In this document: positions 21,811 to 30,157 of the stretch, piece after piece
How the letters are laid out: every line of letters starts with the position of its first letter
How positions within the stretch are numbered: the first letter of the stretch is position 1
IMG/VR virus record: IMGVR_UViG_3300043331_000481
Span: 1-63,543 of that record
From: a virus
Direction: 5' to 3' (one strand)
DNA: 63,543 nucleotides
Position numbers and translations under genes: made by a program
Notes under the pieces: generated by a model
Seen by the model: only the letters and a program-made list of their open reading frames with translations
Told to the model about the DNA's origin: nothing
Databases searched by the model: none

Positions 21811-22156
21811 TCGCCTCGCCATCCTCCCCTCTGAGCACACCGAGCAGAAGGCCTTCGTGCGCTGGTTTCGTCTCCAGTACCGAGGCGTCCGCATCATCGC
21901 GATCCCCAACGGTGGGCATCGCCATGTCGTGGTCGCGAAGAAGCTCAAGGCCGAGGGCGTCGAGTCAGGAGTTCCCGACACGTTCGTGCCGGCCTGGTCG
22001 ACGTGGATCGAGATGAAGCGCCAGAAGGGCGGCGTGCTCTCGAAGAACCAGCGCGAGTGGAAGGCCTACCTGGAGAGCATTGGGCACACGGTCATCGTGG
22101 CCAACGGGTGGCGAGAGGCTCGGGAGAAGGTGATGGCGGAGGTGGCGAGAAGATGA
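21803..22156 (+). CDS. VRR-NUC domain nuclease
   Basis: This 117-residue protein is a stand-alone VRR-NUC fold: EHTEQKAFVRWFRLQY, IAIPNGGHRH, GVESGVPDTFVPAW with the catalytic Asp, and WIEMKRQKGG with the E-x-K pair, then a final helix around KNQREW. Such PD-(D/E)XK nucleases resolve branched DNA in phages. The start is a TTG at 21803 overlapping the upstream stop. It is coupled to the replication genes. Confidence 0.88.
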   Translation: MASRLAILPSEHTEQKAFVRWFRLQYRGVRIIAIPNGGHRHVVVAKKLKAEGVESGVPDTFVPAWSTWIEMKRQKGGVLSKNQREWKAYLESIGHTVIVANGWREAREKVMAEVARR

Positions 22157-22989
22157 AGACCCGCATTCGGACCATCAAGCCCGAGGCTCACACGGATGAG
22201 GACCTGTGGGATCTCGAGCAAGAGACTGGACTGCCGATCTTCCGTGCCTTTACCGGACTCTGGTGCCACGCCGACAAGGAGGGGCGCTTCGAGTGGAGGC
22301 CAAGGCCACTCAAGGCCGGGGTCCTGCCGTACTGGGACGGAGACTTTTCACGCGTGCTCGACGCGTTGGCGTCGCGTGGATTCGTCCGAAAGTACGCGTG
22401 CGACGGACGTGAGTTTGGTGTCATCGACACGTTCAGGCGGCACCAGTTCATCAACGGTAAGGAGCCCGAGTCAGAACTTCCAGAGCCTCCAGAACCAGAG
22501 CAAAACCAAGAGGTTCCACACGTGGAGAACGCGTGCTCGACGCGTGAAGGACACGTGCCTCACGTGCCTATCCCTTCCCTTCCCTATCCCGTTCCCATTC
22601 CAGATCCCAGAGGGGGTGCAGGGGGAGACTCGGCGGAGCTTGGCTCACCTCAGCCGGACCAGCCAAAGCGCAAGCGCGGCAAACCGCCCGACCCGATGCT
22701 TCGGGAGACCCAGATCCCGGACGACTTCCAAGCGAACGCTGAAAACACCGAGCAGGCGAGGTCATCCGGGCTCGATCTGGCCGAGGAGATCCTGCTTTTC
22801 CGGGCGTATGCCAAGAAAAACGGGCGCGTTTGCCTCGACTGGCAGGCTGATTTCTCGGGCTGGCTCGTCCGAAGCGTGCGCATGCGCCGCGAAAACCAGG
22901 AGCGAAGACCGCGCGCAGGCCCACCAAGGGGCCGTGTCCCCCAGGATAACGCAGGAAAAACAGGCTTTGAAGGAGTGAAACGACTGTGA
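22153..22989 (+). CDS. Replication initiator / replisome organiser-like protein
   Basis: This 278-residue protein has an N-terminal block (IRTIKPEAHTDEDLWDLEQE, FTGLWCHADKEGRF, VLDALASRGFVRKY) typical of phage replication proteins with a winged helix. A long proline-rich linker (about 105-180) and a short C-terminal domain (IPDDFQAN, FRAYAKKNGRVCLDWQADFSGWLVR) follow. The C-terminal motif is seen in DnaT- or DnaD-like partners. It is followed by a DnaC-like loader, so it probably recognises the origin and recruits the loader and host helicase. Confidence 0.8.
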   Translation: MKTRIRTIKPEAHTDEDLWDLEQETGLPIFRAFTGLWCHADKEGRFEWRPRPLKAGVLPYWDGDFSRVLDALASRGFVRKYACDGREFGVIDTFRRHQFINGKEPESELPEPPEPEQNQEVPHVENACSTREGHVPHVPIPSLPYPVPIPDPRGGAGGDSAELGSPQPDQPKRKRGKPPDPMLRETQIPDDFQANAENTEQARSSGLDLAEEILLFRAYAKKNGRVCLDWQADFSGWLVRSVRMRRENQERRPRAGPPRGRVPQDNAGKTGFEGVKRL

Positions 22990-23840
22990 ACGCAGCAGAA
23001 AATCTGGAAGTTGGCGACTCGGCCAAGTCGGGATTCGAGGCCTGGTGCGAGAGCCTGGGCGTCGACCATCGAGAGGTCCGCGCCGTGGTGGGCTACCTCG
23101 GCATCGACGCGGCAACGCTGCGCCGGCTTCCGCTGGGGGACCCTGCGTGGTTCACGAAGCTCCGGCAGCAGTGCGCCGACACGAAGGCCCGCCGCGAGGC
23201 CTGGGCGGCACGGTGGGCGCAAGACTCCGTCGGCCCCGAGTCGTTCCGAAAGCTCACGGGCCAGGAGATGTTCCGCATCCTGCCGGAGCGGCTGAAGGGC
23301 CTGGCGCGGGCCTGGAGCGCTAACTCGTGCGGTGCACTGCTCCTGGGCCCAACTGGCATCGGCAAGAGCATGGCGGCGTGCTTCCTGGCCCGCCGAACGG
23401 TCTACGAGAGGATGTTGGCCACCGACGATTGGCACTACAGGTGCGACCGCCCAGAGCACGACGCGACCTACATCCACGACGATGACCGCCCGTACATGAG
23501 CGAGCGCTACGGCGTGCTTTGGGCATCTGCGCCGGCGCTCTACCTCGCGAGGCGCCGGCACCCGCTCGGCAAGGATGAGCCGCGTCTCGTAGACCGAGCA
23601 ACGAAGGCGAAGCTGCTCATCCTCGACGACATCGGCCGCGAGCCTGCCCAGGAGTCAGTGGTGCAGGATGTGCTCTGGGAACGATGTGACCGCGATGGCC
23701 TCGTGACTATCGCGACCGCCGGCGACAGCGAAGCCAAGCTCTCGGACCGGTACGGCGCTGCGCTCGTGCGGCGCATTCACGAACTCGACGGGAGGCAGGG
23801 TTTCGTTGTGGACCTGTTCCCGGGGCAGGTGACTACCTGA
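22986..23840 (+). CDS. DnaC-like helicase loader ATPase
   Basis: This 284-residue AAA+ protein starts at GTG 22986. Walker A is GPTGIGKS near residue 120, Walker B is LLILDDIG near 211, and a sensor-like TIATAGDSE follows, then an arginine-finger-like RYGAALVRRI. It would load the replicative helicase onto the origin with the upstream initiator. The N-terminal 100 residues probably bind helicase or initiator. Confidence 0.88.
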   Translation: MNAAENLEVGDSAKSGFEAWCESLGVDHREVRAVVGYLGIDAATLRRLPLGDPAWFTKLRQQCADTKARREAWAARWAQDSVGPESFRKLTGQEMFRILPERLKGLARAWSANSCGALLLGPTGIGKSMAACFLARRTVYERMLATDDWHYRCDRPEHDATYIHDDDRPYMSERYGVLWASAPALYLARRRHPLGKDEPRLVDRATKAKLLILDDIGREPAQESVVQDVLWERCDRDGLVTIATAGDSEAKLSDRYGAALVRRIHELDGRQGFVVDLFPGQVTT

Positions 23841-23844
23841 CACG

Positions 23845-23868
23845 AAAAAAGCCCCGCTCGCGCGAGGC
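23845..23868 (-). terminator. Leftward rho-independent terminator-like hairpin
   Basis: On the minus strand, GCCTCGC, loop GCGA and GCGGGGC are followed by six T residues. One pair is G-U on that strand but a C-A mismatch on the plus strand, so the signal is directional. It would stop antisense transcription from entering the replication genes; no minus-strand gene upstream of it is evident. Confidence 0.5.
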
Positions 23869-23877
23869 TCTCCGGTC

Positions 23878-24480
23878 GTGGTGGACGGGAGGAGCGTAGC
23901 ACAGGTGGAACCCGACAAAAAGCGTGAAGTCCGAGTCCGCATCAACGGCGATCTCGTCGCCAGAACCCCCAGGCCCAAGGTCGACAAGACGCGCACCAAC
24001 GACGACATCCGGTGGTTGCTCGTGCACGCCGCGGGGGAGTTGGGAGAGCAGGGGATGGCGATTGATCCGGCGGGGGGCGGGAGCAGGAACCCGGCGAACA
24101 CGGGTCCGCTGCATGACCGGAGGCTCGACAGTATGCCGTCGGTGCACCGTTGGCGCAGACGCTGGGCGGTCTGGTGCGCCCTGACGGACGACTCCCGCCG
24201 GACGCTCCGGAGCCGCTACCGGGACGAGGAGCGCCAGCACTCCGAGGTGCGTGGGCTCCGGGCGGTGTTTGCCGACCTCGCCTCGCTCGCTTGGGACCTG
24301 GCGGACGACCGGGATGACCTGCGGGAGCGCCTGAGTCGCGGAGGGTCCAAGCGAGACCAGGTCGTCGAGGGGCTGCGCCGCAAGGCGGAGGCGGTGAACA
24401 GGGCTGCGCACTTGGAGTGGCTGGAGGCGGAGCGAAGGCAGGCGATGGATGCGGAGTGCCCGCCGAGGAGCGCGTCGTGA
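23878..24480 (+). CDS. Hypothetical regulator-like protein
   Basis: This 200-residue protein starts at ATG 23878 or GTG 23881. It is basic and helical, with DDIRWLLVHAAGELGEQGMAID near residues 42-63 and a C-terminal coiled-coil-like part (NRAAHLEWLEAERRQ). Its place after the replication genes and before the packaging genes is where late antiterminators usually lie, but I see no diagnostic motif. Confidence 0.6.
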   Translation: MVDGRSVAQVEPDKKREVRVRINGDLVARTPRPKVDKTRTNDDIRWLLVHAAGELGEQGMAIDPAGGGSRNPANTGPLHDRRLDSMPSVHRWRRRWAVWCALTDDSRRTLRSRYRDEERQHSEVRGLRAVFADLASLAWDLADDRDDLRERLSRGGSKRDQVVEGLRRKAEAVNRAAHLEWLEAERRQAMDAECPPRSAS

Positions 24481-24595
24481 TGGCCGCACTCGGCACCAGA
24501 TCTGTTCCGAGTGTGACCCCGCTGCTTCAGCGAGGCCCCACGGTCCGCGGAAACTCACCGGACCGAGTAGCGGCGCTCTTTGCAGGAGGTCGAAA

Positions 24596-24811
24596 TTGGA
24601 CAACGAAAGACACCCGCTGCGCTGCAAGCCAGGCAAATGCAAGAGATGCGACGACATTCGGGCGTGGCTCAAGAGCGAGAAGCGCCAGCCCAACCTGGAC
24701 GATGGGGAGCGGAGTAGACGGCGCTACGCGCGTAAGTGGCGCGGCCAGCACTCGTTTTCGGATGCCGTGTACGGCATTCGCGACGAAGACGAACTCGACC
24801 GGGAGAGGTGA
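24596..24811 (+). CDS. Small zinc-knuckle-like protein (TTG start)
   Basis: This 71-residue protein starts at TTG 24596, supported by AGGAGGT 5 bases upstream. It contains CKPGKCKRC, a tight cysteine cluster, and many arginines, suggesting nucleic-acid binding. The frame extends upstream to ATG 24449 and includes CSEC, while another frame (from ATG 24480) overlaps the same stretch, so the true start is uncertain. Confidence 0.55.
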   Translation: MDNERHPLRCKPGKCKRCDDIRAWLKSEKRQPNLDDGERSRRRYARKWRGQHSFSDAVYGIRDEDELDRER

Positions 24812-24817
24812 TCGGCG

Positions 24818-25240
24818 ATGATCTTGGTCTGCGATGTGTCGCCGGAGGACATGGAGGTGCTCACTGAGGCCGGCCAGAGATACACCGAAGACCCATGCGC
24901 AGTTGCGGTCAGATGGCTTAGGGCTGGCCAGTCCGGCACCGGTAATGGCTCGCGTTACGTTGAAGCGGCGTACACACACAGGACCGCGATGCTCGTTGCC
25001 GCCGAACTCGGTGTATCTGTGCCCAATGCCAAGGGCAGACTCTACAAAGTCGCTAGGGAGTGCGGGCGGCTCGGTAAGCAGAACCCTGGCATCGCAGCGG
25101 ATATGGCCTGCGTCATGTCCGTGCTTCTGTCGACGCAACAGGGCAAGTCAGTGGTCGTATCCCCCGACTGTATGATGCCGGGTGAGGCCGAGGAAATCGC
25201 CAGACGCCAGGAATATGAAAAGTGGCTGGAGGGCAAATGA
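24818..25240 (+). CDS. Hypothetical protein with helix-turn-helix-like segment
   Basis: This 140-residue protein starts MILVCDVSPEDMEVLTEAG. The centre (TAMLVAAELGVSVPNAKGRLYKVAREC, read in parts) looks like a helix-turn-helix. It could regulate late transcription, being just upstream of the packaging module. This rests on pattern only. Confidence 0.6.
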   Translation: MILVCDVSPEDMEVLTEAGQRYTEDPCAVAVRWLRAGQSGTGNGSRYVEAAYTHRTAMLVAAELGVSVPNAKGRLYKVARECGRLGKQNPGIAADMACVMSVLLSTQQGKSVVVSPDCMMPGEAEEIARRQEYEKWLEGK

Positions 25241-25659
25241 CCCGCGGATGGATCACGATTCGCGATGCAGCGCCCCTGATGGGCGTGTCCCGCCGGCAGG
25301 CCAGGAGGCGCCTGGAGCGCTTGAACGCAGTTCACCCCTACGCCGGCAAGCTGCTCCGCTGGCGAGGCGATGAAGGTGGCGTTCGCGAGGTCAACTTGGC
25401 AGTCCTCCGGCAGATCGTCGAGTCGGAGCCGGTCGACATCGAGCGCTCTCTGTCCGAGGTCCACGACCGGGTGGATGTGCTCGACCGTCGCACCAAGGCG
25501 CACCGTCGCGAGCTCGTCGCGCAAAGAAAAGCAATCGAGGGCCTGCAAATGTCGCAGTCCGGCCTAAATTCCTCGGTTGCTGCGCTTTTGGGCACACGCG
25601 GAATGACCAATCGTGGGCCATCCGGGGACACCCTGGGACAGAAAGTGCAGCGGGGATAA
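25237..25659 (+). CDS. DNA-binding protein with helix-turn-helix and coiled coil
   Basis: This 140-residue protein begins MTRGWITIRDAAPLMGVSRR; ITIRDAAPLMGVSRRQARRRLERL is MerR/excisionase-like. A charged coiled coil follows (residues about 65-110), then a glycine-rich tail. It may act as a small terminase accessory or transcription factor. It overlaps the previous stop. Confidence 0.65.
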   Translation: MTRGWITIRDAAPLMGVSRRQARRRLERLNAVHPYAGKLLRWRGDEGGVREVNLAVLRQIVESEPVDIERSLSEVHDRVDVLDRRTKAHRRELVAQRKAIEGLQMSQSGLNSSVAALLGTRGMTNRGPSGDTLGQKVQRG

Positions 25660-25707
25660 AGGGGCCACGATCGCGCCGGCAGGCACGCAGGTAGCCCCAC
25701 CCACCAG

Positions 25708-25905
25708 ATGCTCACCCACGCCTTCACCCGCCCGCTGCCCAAGCGTTGGATTCACACCTACGCCGCTCCGCGCACACTGGCCGCAGCCGGCATCCTGAAC
25801 GAAGCCTGGCGCCAGGGCGAACCCGACCGCCAGAAGGCCCGCGAAGAGCGAGACCGCCGGCGGAACGAGCGCAGGCAGGAAGCGCTGCGCGCCCGTCGGA
25901 AGTGA
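25708..25905 (+). CDS. Small basic protein
   Basis: This 65-residue protein starts MLTHAFTRPLPKRWIHTY and ends in a strongly charged helix (REERDRRRNERRQEALRARR). Nucleic-acid binding is plausible. No good Shine-Dalgarno sequence is visible. No function is assigned. Confidence 0.5.
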   Translation: MLTHAFTRPLPKRWIHTYAAPRTLAAAGILNEAWRQGEPDRQKAREERDRRRNERRQEALRARRK

Positions 25906-26075
25906 TGCTGAGCGCCTACACCCTCCGCAGTGCCCGACCCCGCCAGGATGAGCCTGGCCCGCTGCCGGTGACGATGCCGGCTCGGGAGGCCTGGGTGGCG
26001 GTGCATGAGGCGCTGGCCCGCGGGGTTGTGCGGGTGGTGGGGGTGAGGCCGAGATTTGCGCTCGTCGGGGGCTGA
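25905..26075 (+). CDS. Small hypothetical protein
   Basis: This 56-residue protein starts MLSAYTLRSARPRQDEPG. Its ATG overlaps the preceding stop, with a GTG three bases earlier also possible. It has a valine-rich end (RGVVRVVGVRPRFALV). The function is unknown. Confidence 0.5.
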   Translation: MLSAYTLRSARPRQDEPGPLPVTMPAREAWVAVHEALARGVVRVVGVRPRFALVGG

Positions 26076-26116
26076 CCCGACCGGTAGCTGCGCCGTTCGC
26101 AGCGCTCCCCACGGGT

Positions 26117-26134
26117 CGCCGCCGGTAACGGGCG
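26117..26134 (+). promoter_or_regulatory. Intergenic motif upstream of the small terminase
   Basis: CGCCGCCGGTAACGGGCG lies 18 bp before the small terminase ATG. A close relative, GCCGGCGGTTAACGGGCG, precedes the scaffold gene at 33670-33687, and a shorter form (CCGGCGGTAACC) lies at 38035-38046 upstream of the tail tube gene. The role is unknown. Confidence 0.35.
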
Positions 26135-26151
26135 TTAGGGAGTGAAGAGAC

Positions 26152-26691
26152 ATGGCGAAAGCCAAAGCGGCGGACGCGAAGCCCGGCAAGGGTGGGCGGA
26201 AGCCAAGGCCACAGGGCGGCGGGCGCGAGCCCGGTGTGCCCGACCATCCGCAGGAGACTCGGGACAAGTTCCGAGCGCACTACCTGCTGAGCGGTGTGGT
26301 TGCCCACTCGGCCAAGTTCGTCGGCGTGCCGGAGGGCACCTGCCACGATTGGGTCAAGGAACTGCTGGTCGACCCAGAGTTCGTCGAAGACCGCAGGGCC
26401 CAACGCGCGAAGTACCTTGAGGACATGGTCGCCATGAGGCACCGGGTGGCCATCGGCGCGCTTGAGCGCTTCGAGGCTGAGCTGGACGTCCCCGAGCAGA
26501 TCGGCGAAGGCGCCCAGGTCACCATCATCGACAAGCGGCCCGACTACGGGAAGCTCGTGCTGGACGCGGAGAAGAACGCGCACGCGCTGGCCAAGCTCGA
26601 GAAGCCCGAGGATCCGGACGCCATGCCAGGTGGCCGCGCCGAGGTGACCATCAACATCCGCGGCCCATCGACTGCGGCGGTCAGTGGGTAA
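26152..26691 (+). CDS. terS: Terminase small subunit
   Basis: This 179-residue protein directly precedes the large terminase and overlaps it by 8 bases. After a basic disordered N terminus, a helix-turn-helix-like region (FRAHYLLSGVVAHSAKFVGVPEGTCHDWVKEL, read in parts, residues 42-72) would bind the packaging site. A helical oligomerisation part (ALERFEAEL) and a beta-rich C terminus follow. The family assignment rests on architecture and position. Confidence 0.8.
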   Translation: MAKAKAADAKPGKGGRKPRPQGGGREPGVPDHPQETRDKFRAHYLLSGVVAHSAKFVGVPEGTCHDWVKELLVDPEFVEDRRAQRAKYLEDMVAMRHRVAIGALERFEAELDVPEQIGEGAQVTIIDKRPDYGKLVLDAEKNAHALAKLEKPEDPDAMPGGRAEVTINIRGPSTAAVSG

Positions 26692-28084
26692 GAAGATCGA
26701 GCTGGACTTCCAGCTCAACAGGCCGCAGTTCGACGCGTACCAGGTCTTCCGTCCTGGCGTCACCATCTTCACCGGGTGGGGCCGCGGCGTCGGCAAGAGC
26801 TGGTTTCATCGGTTCCTCTGGTGGAACCTGGTGGCTCAGTGGGACGGCGTTCTCAGGACGGAGGCGCTGAAGCCGTTCCGGGGTGTGCGCATCGCCATCC
26901 TGATGCCCACACTCAAGCAGTTCAAGGACGTCCACCTCGACGGCATCCAGAACGAGCTCGAGGGCGACTGGTCATTCCTCCGGGGCAAGGTCAACGCGCA
27001 GACCGGCTCGGTCCGATTCCCTGGTGGGAGCTGGATCAAGCCGATGCCGGCGCGGCTCTACACGTCCAAGACGGCACGCGGCTTGCGCTGTGACCTGGTC
27101 GACTCCGACGAGTGCGACGACATCGACGCCGAAGCGCATGATGGCGTTGCGGTTCCGTGGCTGTCCGAGCCCTGGTCGCTGAACATGGAGGCGATGGGCG
27201 GCACGCCAACGCGCGGCCGTCACGGTCTCTGGTGGCGCATGCTCGAGGACGGGCGCAAGGGCGCCAGGCTCCGAGCCGGTGAAGATCCCGAAGTGGTCGG
27301 CGTCGACGAAGAGAACGTCGAGGCCATCAAGTCGATCTTCGCGTTCCACGCGACCTACCGGGACGCGCCCGAGACGGTCAGCCCCAAAGCCGTCGCCAAG
27401 GCCAAGGCCACGACGCCGAAGGCCACCTTCGAGCGCGAGTGGGAGGCCAATCCCGACGCGGGTGAAGGCCTCATCTACCAGGAGTTCGACCCTGACTTCC
27501 ACGTCAGGAAGGCGCCGGACTGGTCGACCTTCAACGAGTTCTTGGTCGGCGCCGACTTCGGTGACGTCGACCCAGCTGTCCTTCTGCTCATCGGCATCCA
27601 AGGCCACGGCAACGACGCAACGGCCTGGTGCCTGGACGAATGGTATGAGCCCGGCACGCTGAACAGCGTCTGGGACGAACGCGCCAAGGTCTGGCGCAAC
27701 GCGACATTCTACCCGGACCCGAGCCGGCAAGACCGCGTCCGCGACTGGCGCTCGTTCAATCTTCGCGTCGAGGACATCCCGCCCGACGTCAAGCCCATCG
27801 CCGCCGGCATCGGGCGCGTCGCCGACATGCTCTTCCGGCGCAAGCAGGAATACGAGCGAGGGGGTGAGCTGCGTGTCCACGAGTGGGCGCACCTCTACTT
27901 CGACCCGAAGTGCAAGAACGTCATCCGCGAGATGGGGCTCTACCGGCGCAGAAAGATGCCGGACGGGAGCTTCTCTGAGGATCCGGTCGACAAGGACAAT
28001 CACGCGCTCGACGCGCTCAGGTACGCCCTCGCCAGCAGGTTTGGCCGAGCCCCCAACTCCCGCCACGTGACCTCCGGCCGATGA
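26684..28084 (+). CDS. terL: Terminase large subunit
   Basis: This 466-residue protein starts at GTG 26684. Its ATPase half has Walker A GWGRGVGKS at residues 31-39 and a Walker-B-like LVDSDECDDID near 140. Its nuclease half begins near residue 285 with VGADFGDVDP, the RNase H-like first acidic strand, and ends with an NHALDALRYAL block typical of terminases. It pumps DNA into the procapsid and cuts the concatemer. It is tightly coupled to terS and portal. Confidence 0.93.
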   Translation: MGKKIELDFQLNRPQFDAYQVFRPGVTIFTGWGRGVGKSWFHRFLWWNLVAQWDGVLRTEALKPFRGVRIAILMPTLKQFKDVHLDGIQNELEGDWSFLRGKVNAQTGSVRFPGGSWIKPMPARLYTSKTARGLRCDLVDSDECDDIDAEAHDGVAVPWLSEPWSLNMEAMGGTPTRGRHGLWWRMLEDGRKGARLRAGEDPEVVGVDEENVEAIKSIFAFHATYRDAPETVSPKAVAKAKATTPKATFEREWEANPDAGEGLIYQEFDPDFHVRKAPDWSTFNEFLVGADFGDVDPAVLLLIGIQGHGNDATAWCLDEWYEPGTLNSVWDERAKVWRNATFYPDPSRQDRVRDWRSFNLRVEDIPPDVKPIAAGIGRVADMLFRRKQEYERGGELRVHEWAHLYFDPKCKNVIREMGLYRRRKMPDGSFSEDPVDKDNHALDALRYALASRFGRAPNSRHVTSGR

Positions 28085-29820
28085 CCAACCCGAACAAAAA
28101 GCTCACTGGGCTGGAGCAGGCCAACAAGGCCGCGCTGGCCAACATGAGCCCGCGCTACCATCGGCTCGATGAGCTCGAGAAGTGGGTCGACGGCACGCAG
28201 TACAAGGGGCGGCCGGACTGGTTCACGGGCGGGCCAGCAGAGGTCCCACTTTGGGAGCGCGAGCCGTGCGTGGTCTACCCGATCGTCTCGGTGGCCATCA
28301 GCTCGAACGCTGACCTTTGCCTCGGTGAAGGGAAGTTCCCGACCTTCCAGGTCACGCACTCGGGCCAAGGTTCGGCTGGCACGGACGGCGAAGAAAAAAC
28401 CGACCCGCTGGAAGTCTGCCTCCGGCACATTCACCGGCTCTCGCGCTTCCCGACGGTCGTCAAAGACGCCTACAAGGATGGCCAAGGGTGCGGGACGGCT
28501 GTCTCGATTCTCGGGGTGCGAAACGGCATTCCGTTCCAGGACCTCGTGCCTGCCAAGTGGTGCACGCGCGAGGTCGACGCTTCGGGCCAGGTGACCAGCC
28601 TCGCCATCGAGTACCCCTACCTCGACGAGGTGAAGCAGCGGGACGGGACGTGGCAGGTCCGTGCGATGCTCTACCGGCGCGTCATCGATGCCCAGAGCGA
28701 CACGACCTACCTGCCGGCCATCGCCAACGAGAACGGCATTGCCCCATCGTGGCAGGCTGACTCAAGCAAGACCATCGAGCACGGCCTCGGGTTCTGCCCG
28801 GTCGTTTGGTACCCCTTCATGAAGGGCTGCCAAGCGGTCAACGTCATCGACGGCAAGGCCATCCACGCCAAGCTCACCGACGAGATCCAGGCGCACGACA
28901 TCGCCAGGAGCCAGTGGCATCGCGGGGCGCTCTACTCGGAACCGCAGATCTACGAGATCGGGGTCGACGGCGACCACAACCCGACGGGCCAGGGGCGCGT
29001 GGCCATGGTGCCGGCGACCGAGCATGGTGGGCCCGCGACGCCCGACAACCCCATCGTCAGCCAGTACCAAGAGGGTCCGGGACAGAGCGCCCGCAAGAAG
29101 GGCCCGAACCACGTCTGGCGCTACCCGAGCAAGGACACCAAGGTCGGCGCCATCGAGTACGCGGCCGGCGCGCTGAAGTCTCAGCAGGACAACTGCTCGG
29201 ACTTGCGGGTCAAGATCCAGGAAGCCCTCGCGGTCGTCCTGCTCGACCCCGAGAATATCAAGATGGCGTCGATGACCTCGGGCAAGGCGCTCGAAGCCCT
29301 GCGCCAGAAGCAGCTCGACCGCATCGACGAGCACCGGGACGATCTCCGGGACGGCTTCATCGTGCCGAGCATCATCATGCAGCTCCGGCTGCTGAAGAAG
29401 CTGGGCACGCAGATGAAGGTGCCCGGCGTGGAAGAGGCGGTCGCTGCGCTTGGTCCTGCCCAGGAGTTCTCGGCGCCGGACGTCCAGGTCACCTGGGGCA
29501 GCTACTTCAAGGCCGACCCGGCCGAGCAGCTGCAGCTCATTCAGATGGTCAAAGAGGCCCTGAAAGACCTGCCGCTCATCACCAAGAAGCTGGCGGTCGA
29601 GAAGATCGCTCCCATCTTCGGCATCAAGGACATCGACGCCCTGATGCATGAACTCGAAAAGGAAGCCACGGAGCGCGAGGCCAAGCTGGCCACCGAGCTT
29701 CGGCTGATGCGCGATGAGCCTGGCGGAGCAGTTTCGAGCAATCCTGCAGCAGCATCAGCGGGTGGCAATCGTCGGGGGCCCAAGGATGGGCAAGTCGACG
29801 CTGTCCAGGACGGCGACTGA
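28081..29820 (+). CDS. Portal protein
   Basis: This 579-residue protein immediately follows terL and has the usual portal size. Recognisable features are PLWEREPCVVYPIVSVAISS near the N terminus, a long alpha/beta core, and a helical stem and crown region from about 370 (KSQQDNCSDLRVKI, MTSGKALEALRQKQ). It forms the twelve-fold ring through which DNA enters. The 3' end overlaps the P-loop gene by 107 bases. Confidence 0.88.
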   Translation: MTNPNKKLTGLEQANKAALANMSPRYHRLDELEKWVDGTQYKGRPDWFTGGPAEVPLWEREPCVVYPIVSVAISSNADLCLGEGKFPTFQVTHSGQGSAGTDGEEKTDPLEVCLRHIHRLSRFPTVVKDAYKDGQGCGTAVSILGVRNGIPFQDLVPAKWCTREVDASGQVTSLAIEYPYLDEVKQRDGTWQVRAMLYRRVIDAQSDTTYLPAIANENGIAPSWQADSSKTIEHGLGFCPVVWYPFMKGCQAVNVIDGKAIHAKLTDEIQAHDIARSQWHRGALYSEPQIYEIGVDGDHNPTGQGRVAMVPATEHGGPATPDNPIVSQYQEGPGQSARKKGPNHVWRYPSKDTKVGAIEYAAGALKSQQDNCSDLRVKIQEALAVVLLDPENIKMASMTSGKALEALRQKQLDRIDEHRDDLRDGFIVPSIIMQLRLLKKLGTQMKVPGVEEAVAALGPAQEFSAPDVQVTWGSYFKADPAEQLQLIQMVKEALKDLPLITKKLAVEKIAPIFGIKDIDALMHELEKEATEREAKLATELRLMRDEPGGAVSSNPAAASAGGNRRGPKDGQVDAVQDGD

Positions 29821-30157
29821 TCGAATCATCATCGGCAGCGACGCCTACCGCGAGCTCGACTGGGGCGACATCCCGGCAGCGATGATTCGCGACGCCGGCA
29901 AGTACGACAGCTTCGTAATCGAAGGCGTCCAGGTGGCGCGAGCTCTGCGTGGTCCGCGCGACGGGAGCGTCCGCAAGCTCGGCCTGGACGTGGACGCCAT
30001 CATCTACCTTCGGCAGCCCAAGGTCCCGCTCGCGGAGATGCTCCCGGGTCAGCTCGCCATGGCGAAGGCGGTCAGGACCATCTTCGACGACTGGCACCGA
30101 ACACTCGCGCGTCCACCAGCGATCTACGAAGAGCCCCAGGTCATCCCAGGAACATGA
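29714..30157 (+). CDS. P-loop NTPase overlapping the portal gene
   Basis: This 147-residue protein has a clear Walker A, IVGGPRMGKST at about residues 19-29, and resembles small nucleoside or nucleotide kinases (IIIGSDAYRELDW, FVIEGVQVARAL, AIIYLRQPKVPL). The first 107 bases are read in a second frame inside the portal gene. A kinase-like NTPase in the head module is unusual; it could phosphorylate a nucleotide or protein, or be a degenerate DNA-packaging factor. The substrate cannot be told from sequence. Confidence 0.75.
   Translation: MSLAEQFRAILQQHQRVAIVGGPRMGKSTLSRTATDRIIIGSDAYRELDWGDIPAAMIRDAGKYDSFVIEGVQVARALRGPRDGSVRKLGLDVDAIIYLRQPKVPLAEMLPGQLAMAKAVRTIFDDWHRTLARPPAIYEEPQVIPGT

Noticed and set aside
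29714-30157. Polynucleotide kinase partner of the RNA ligase
   Set aside because: A Walker A motif is present, but no phosphatase domain or Pnkp-specific motif is seen and the gene lies in the head operon.
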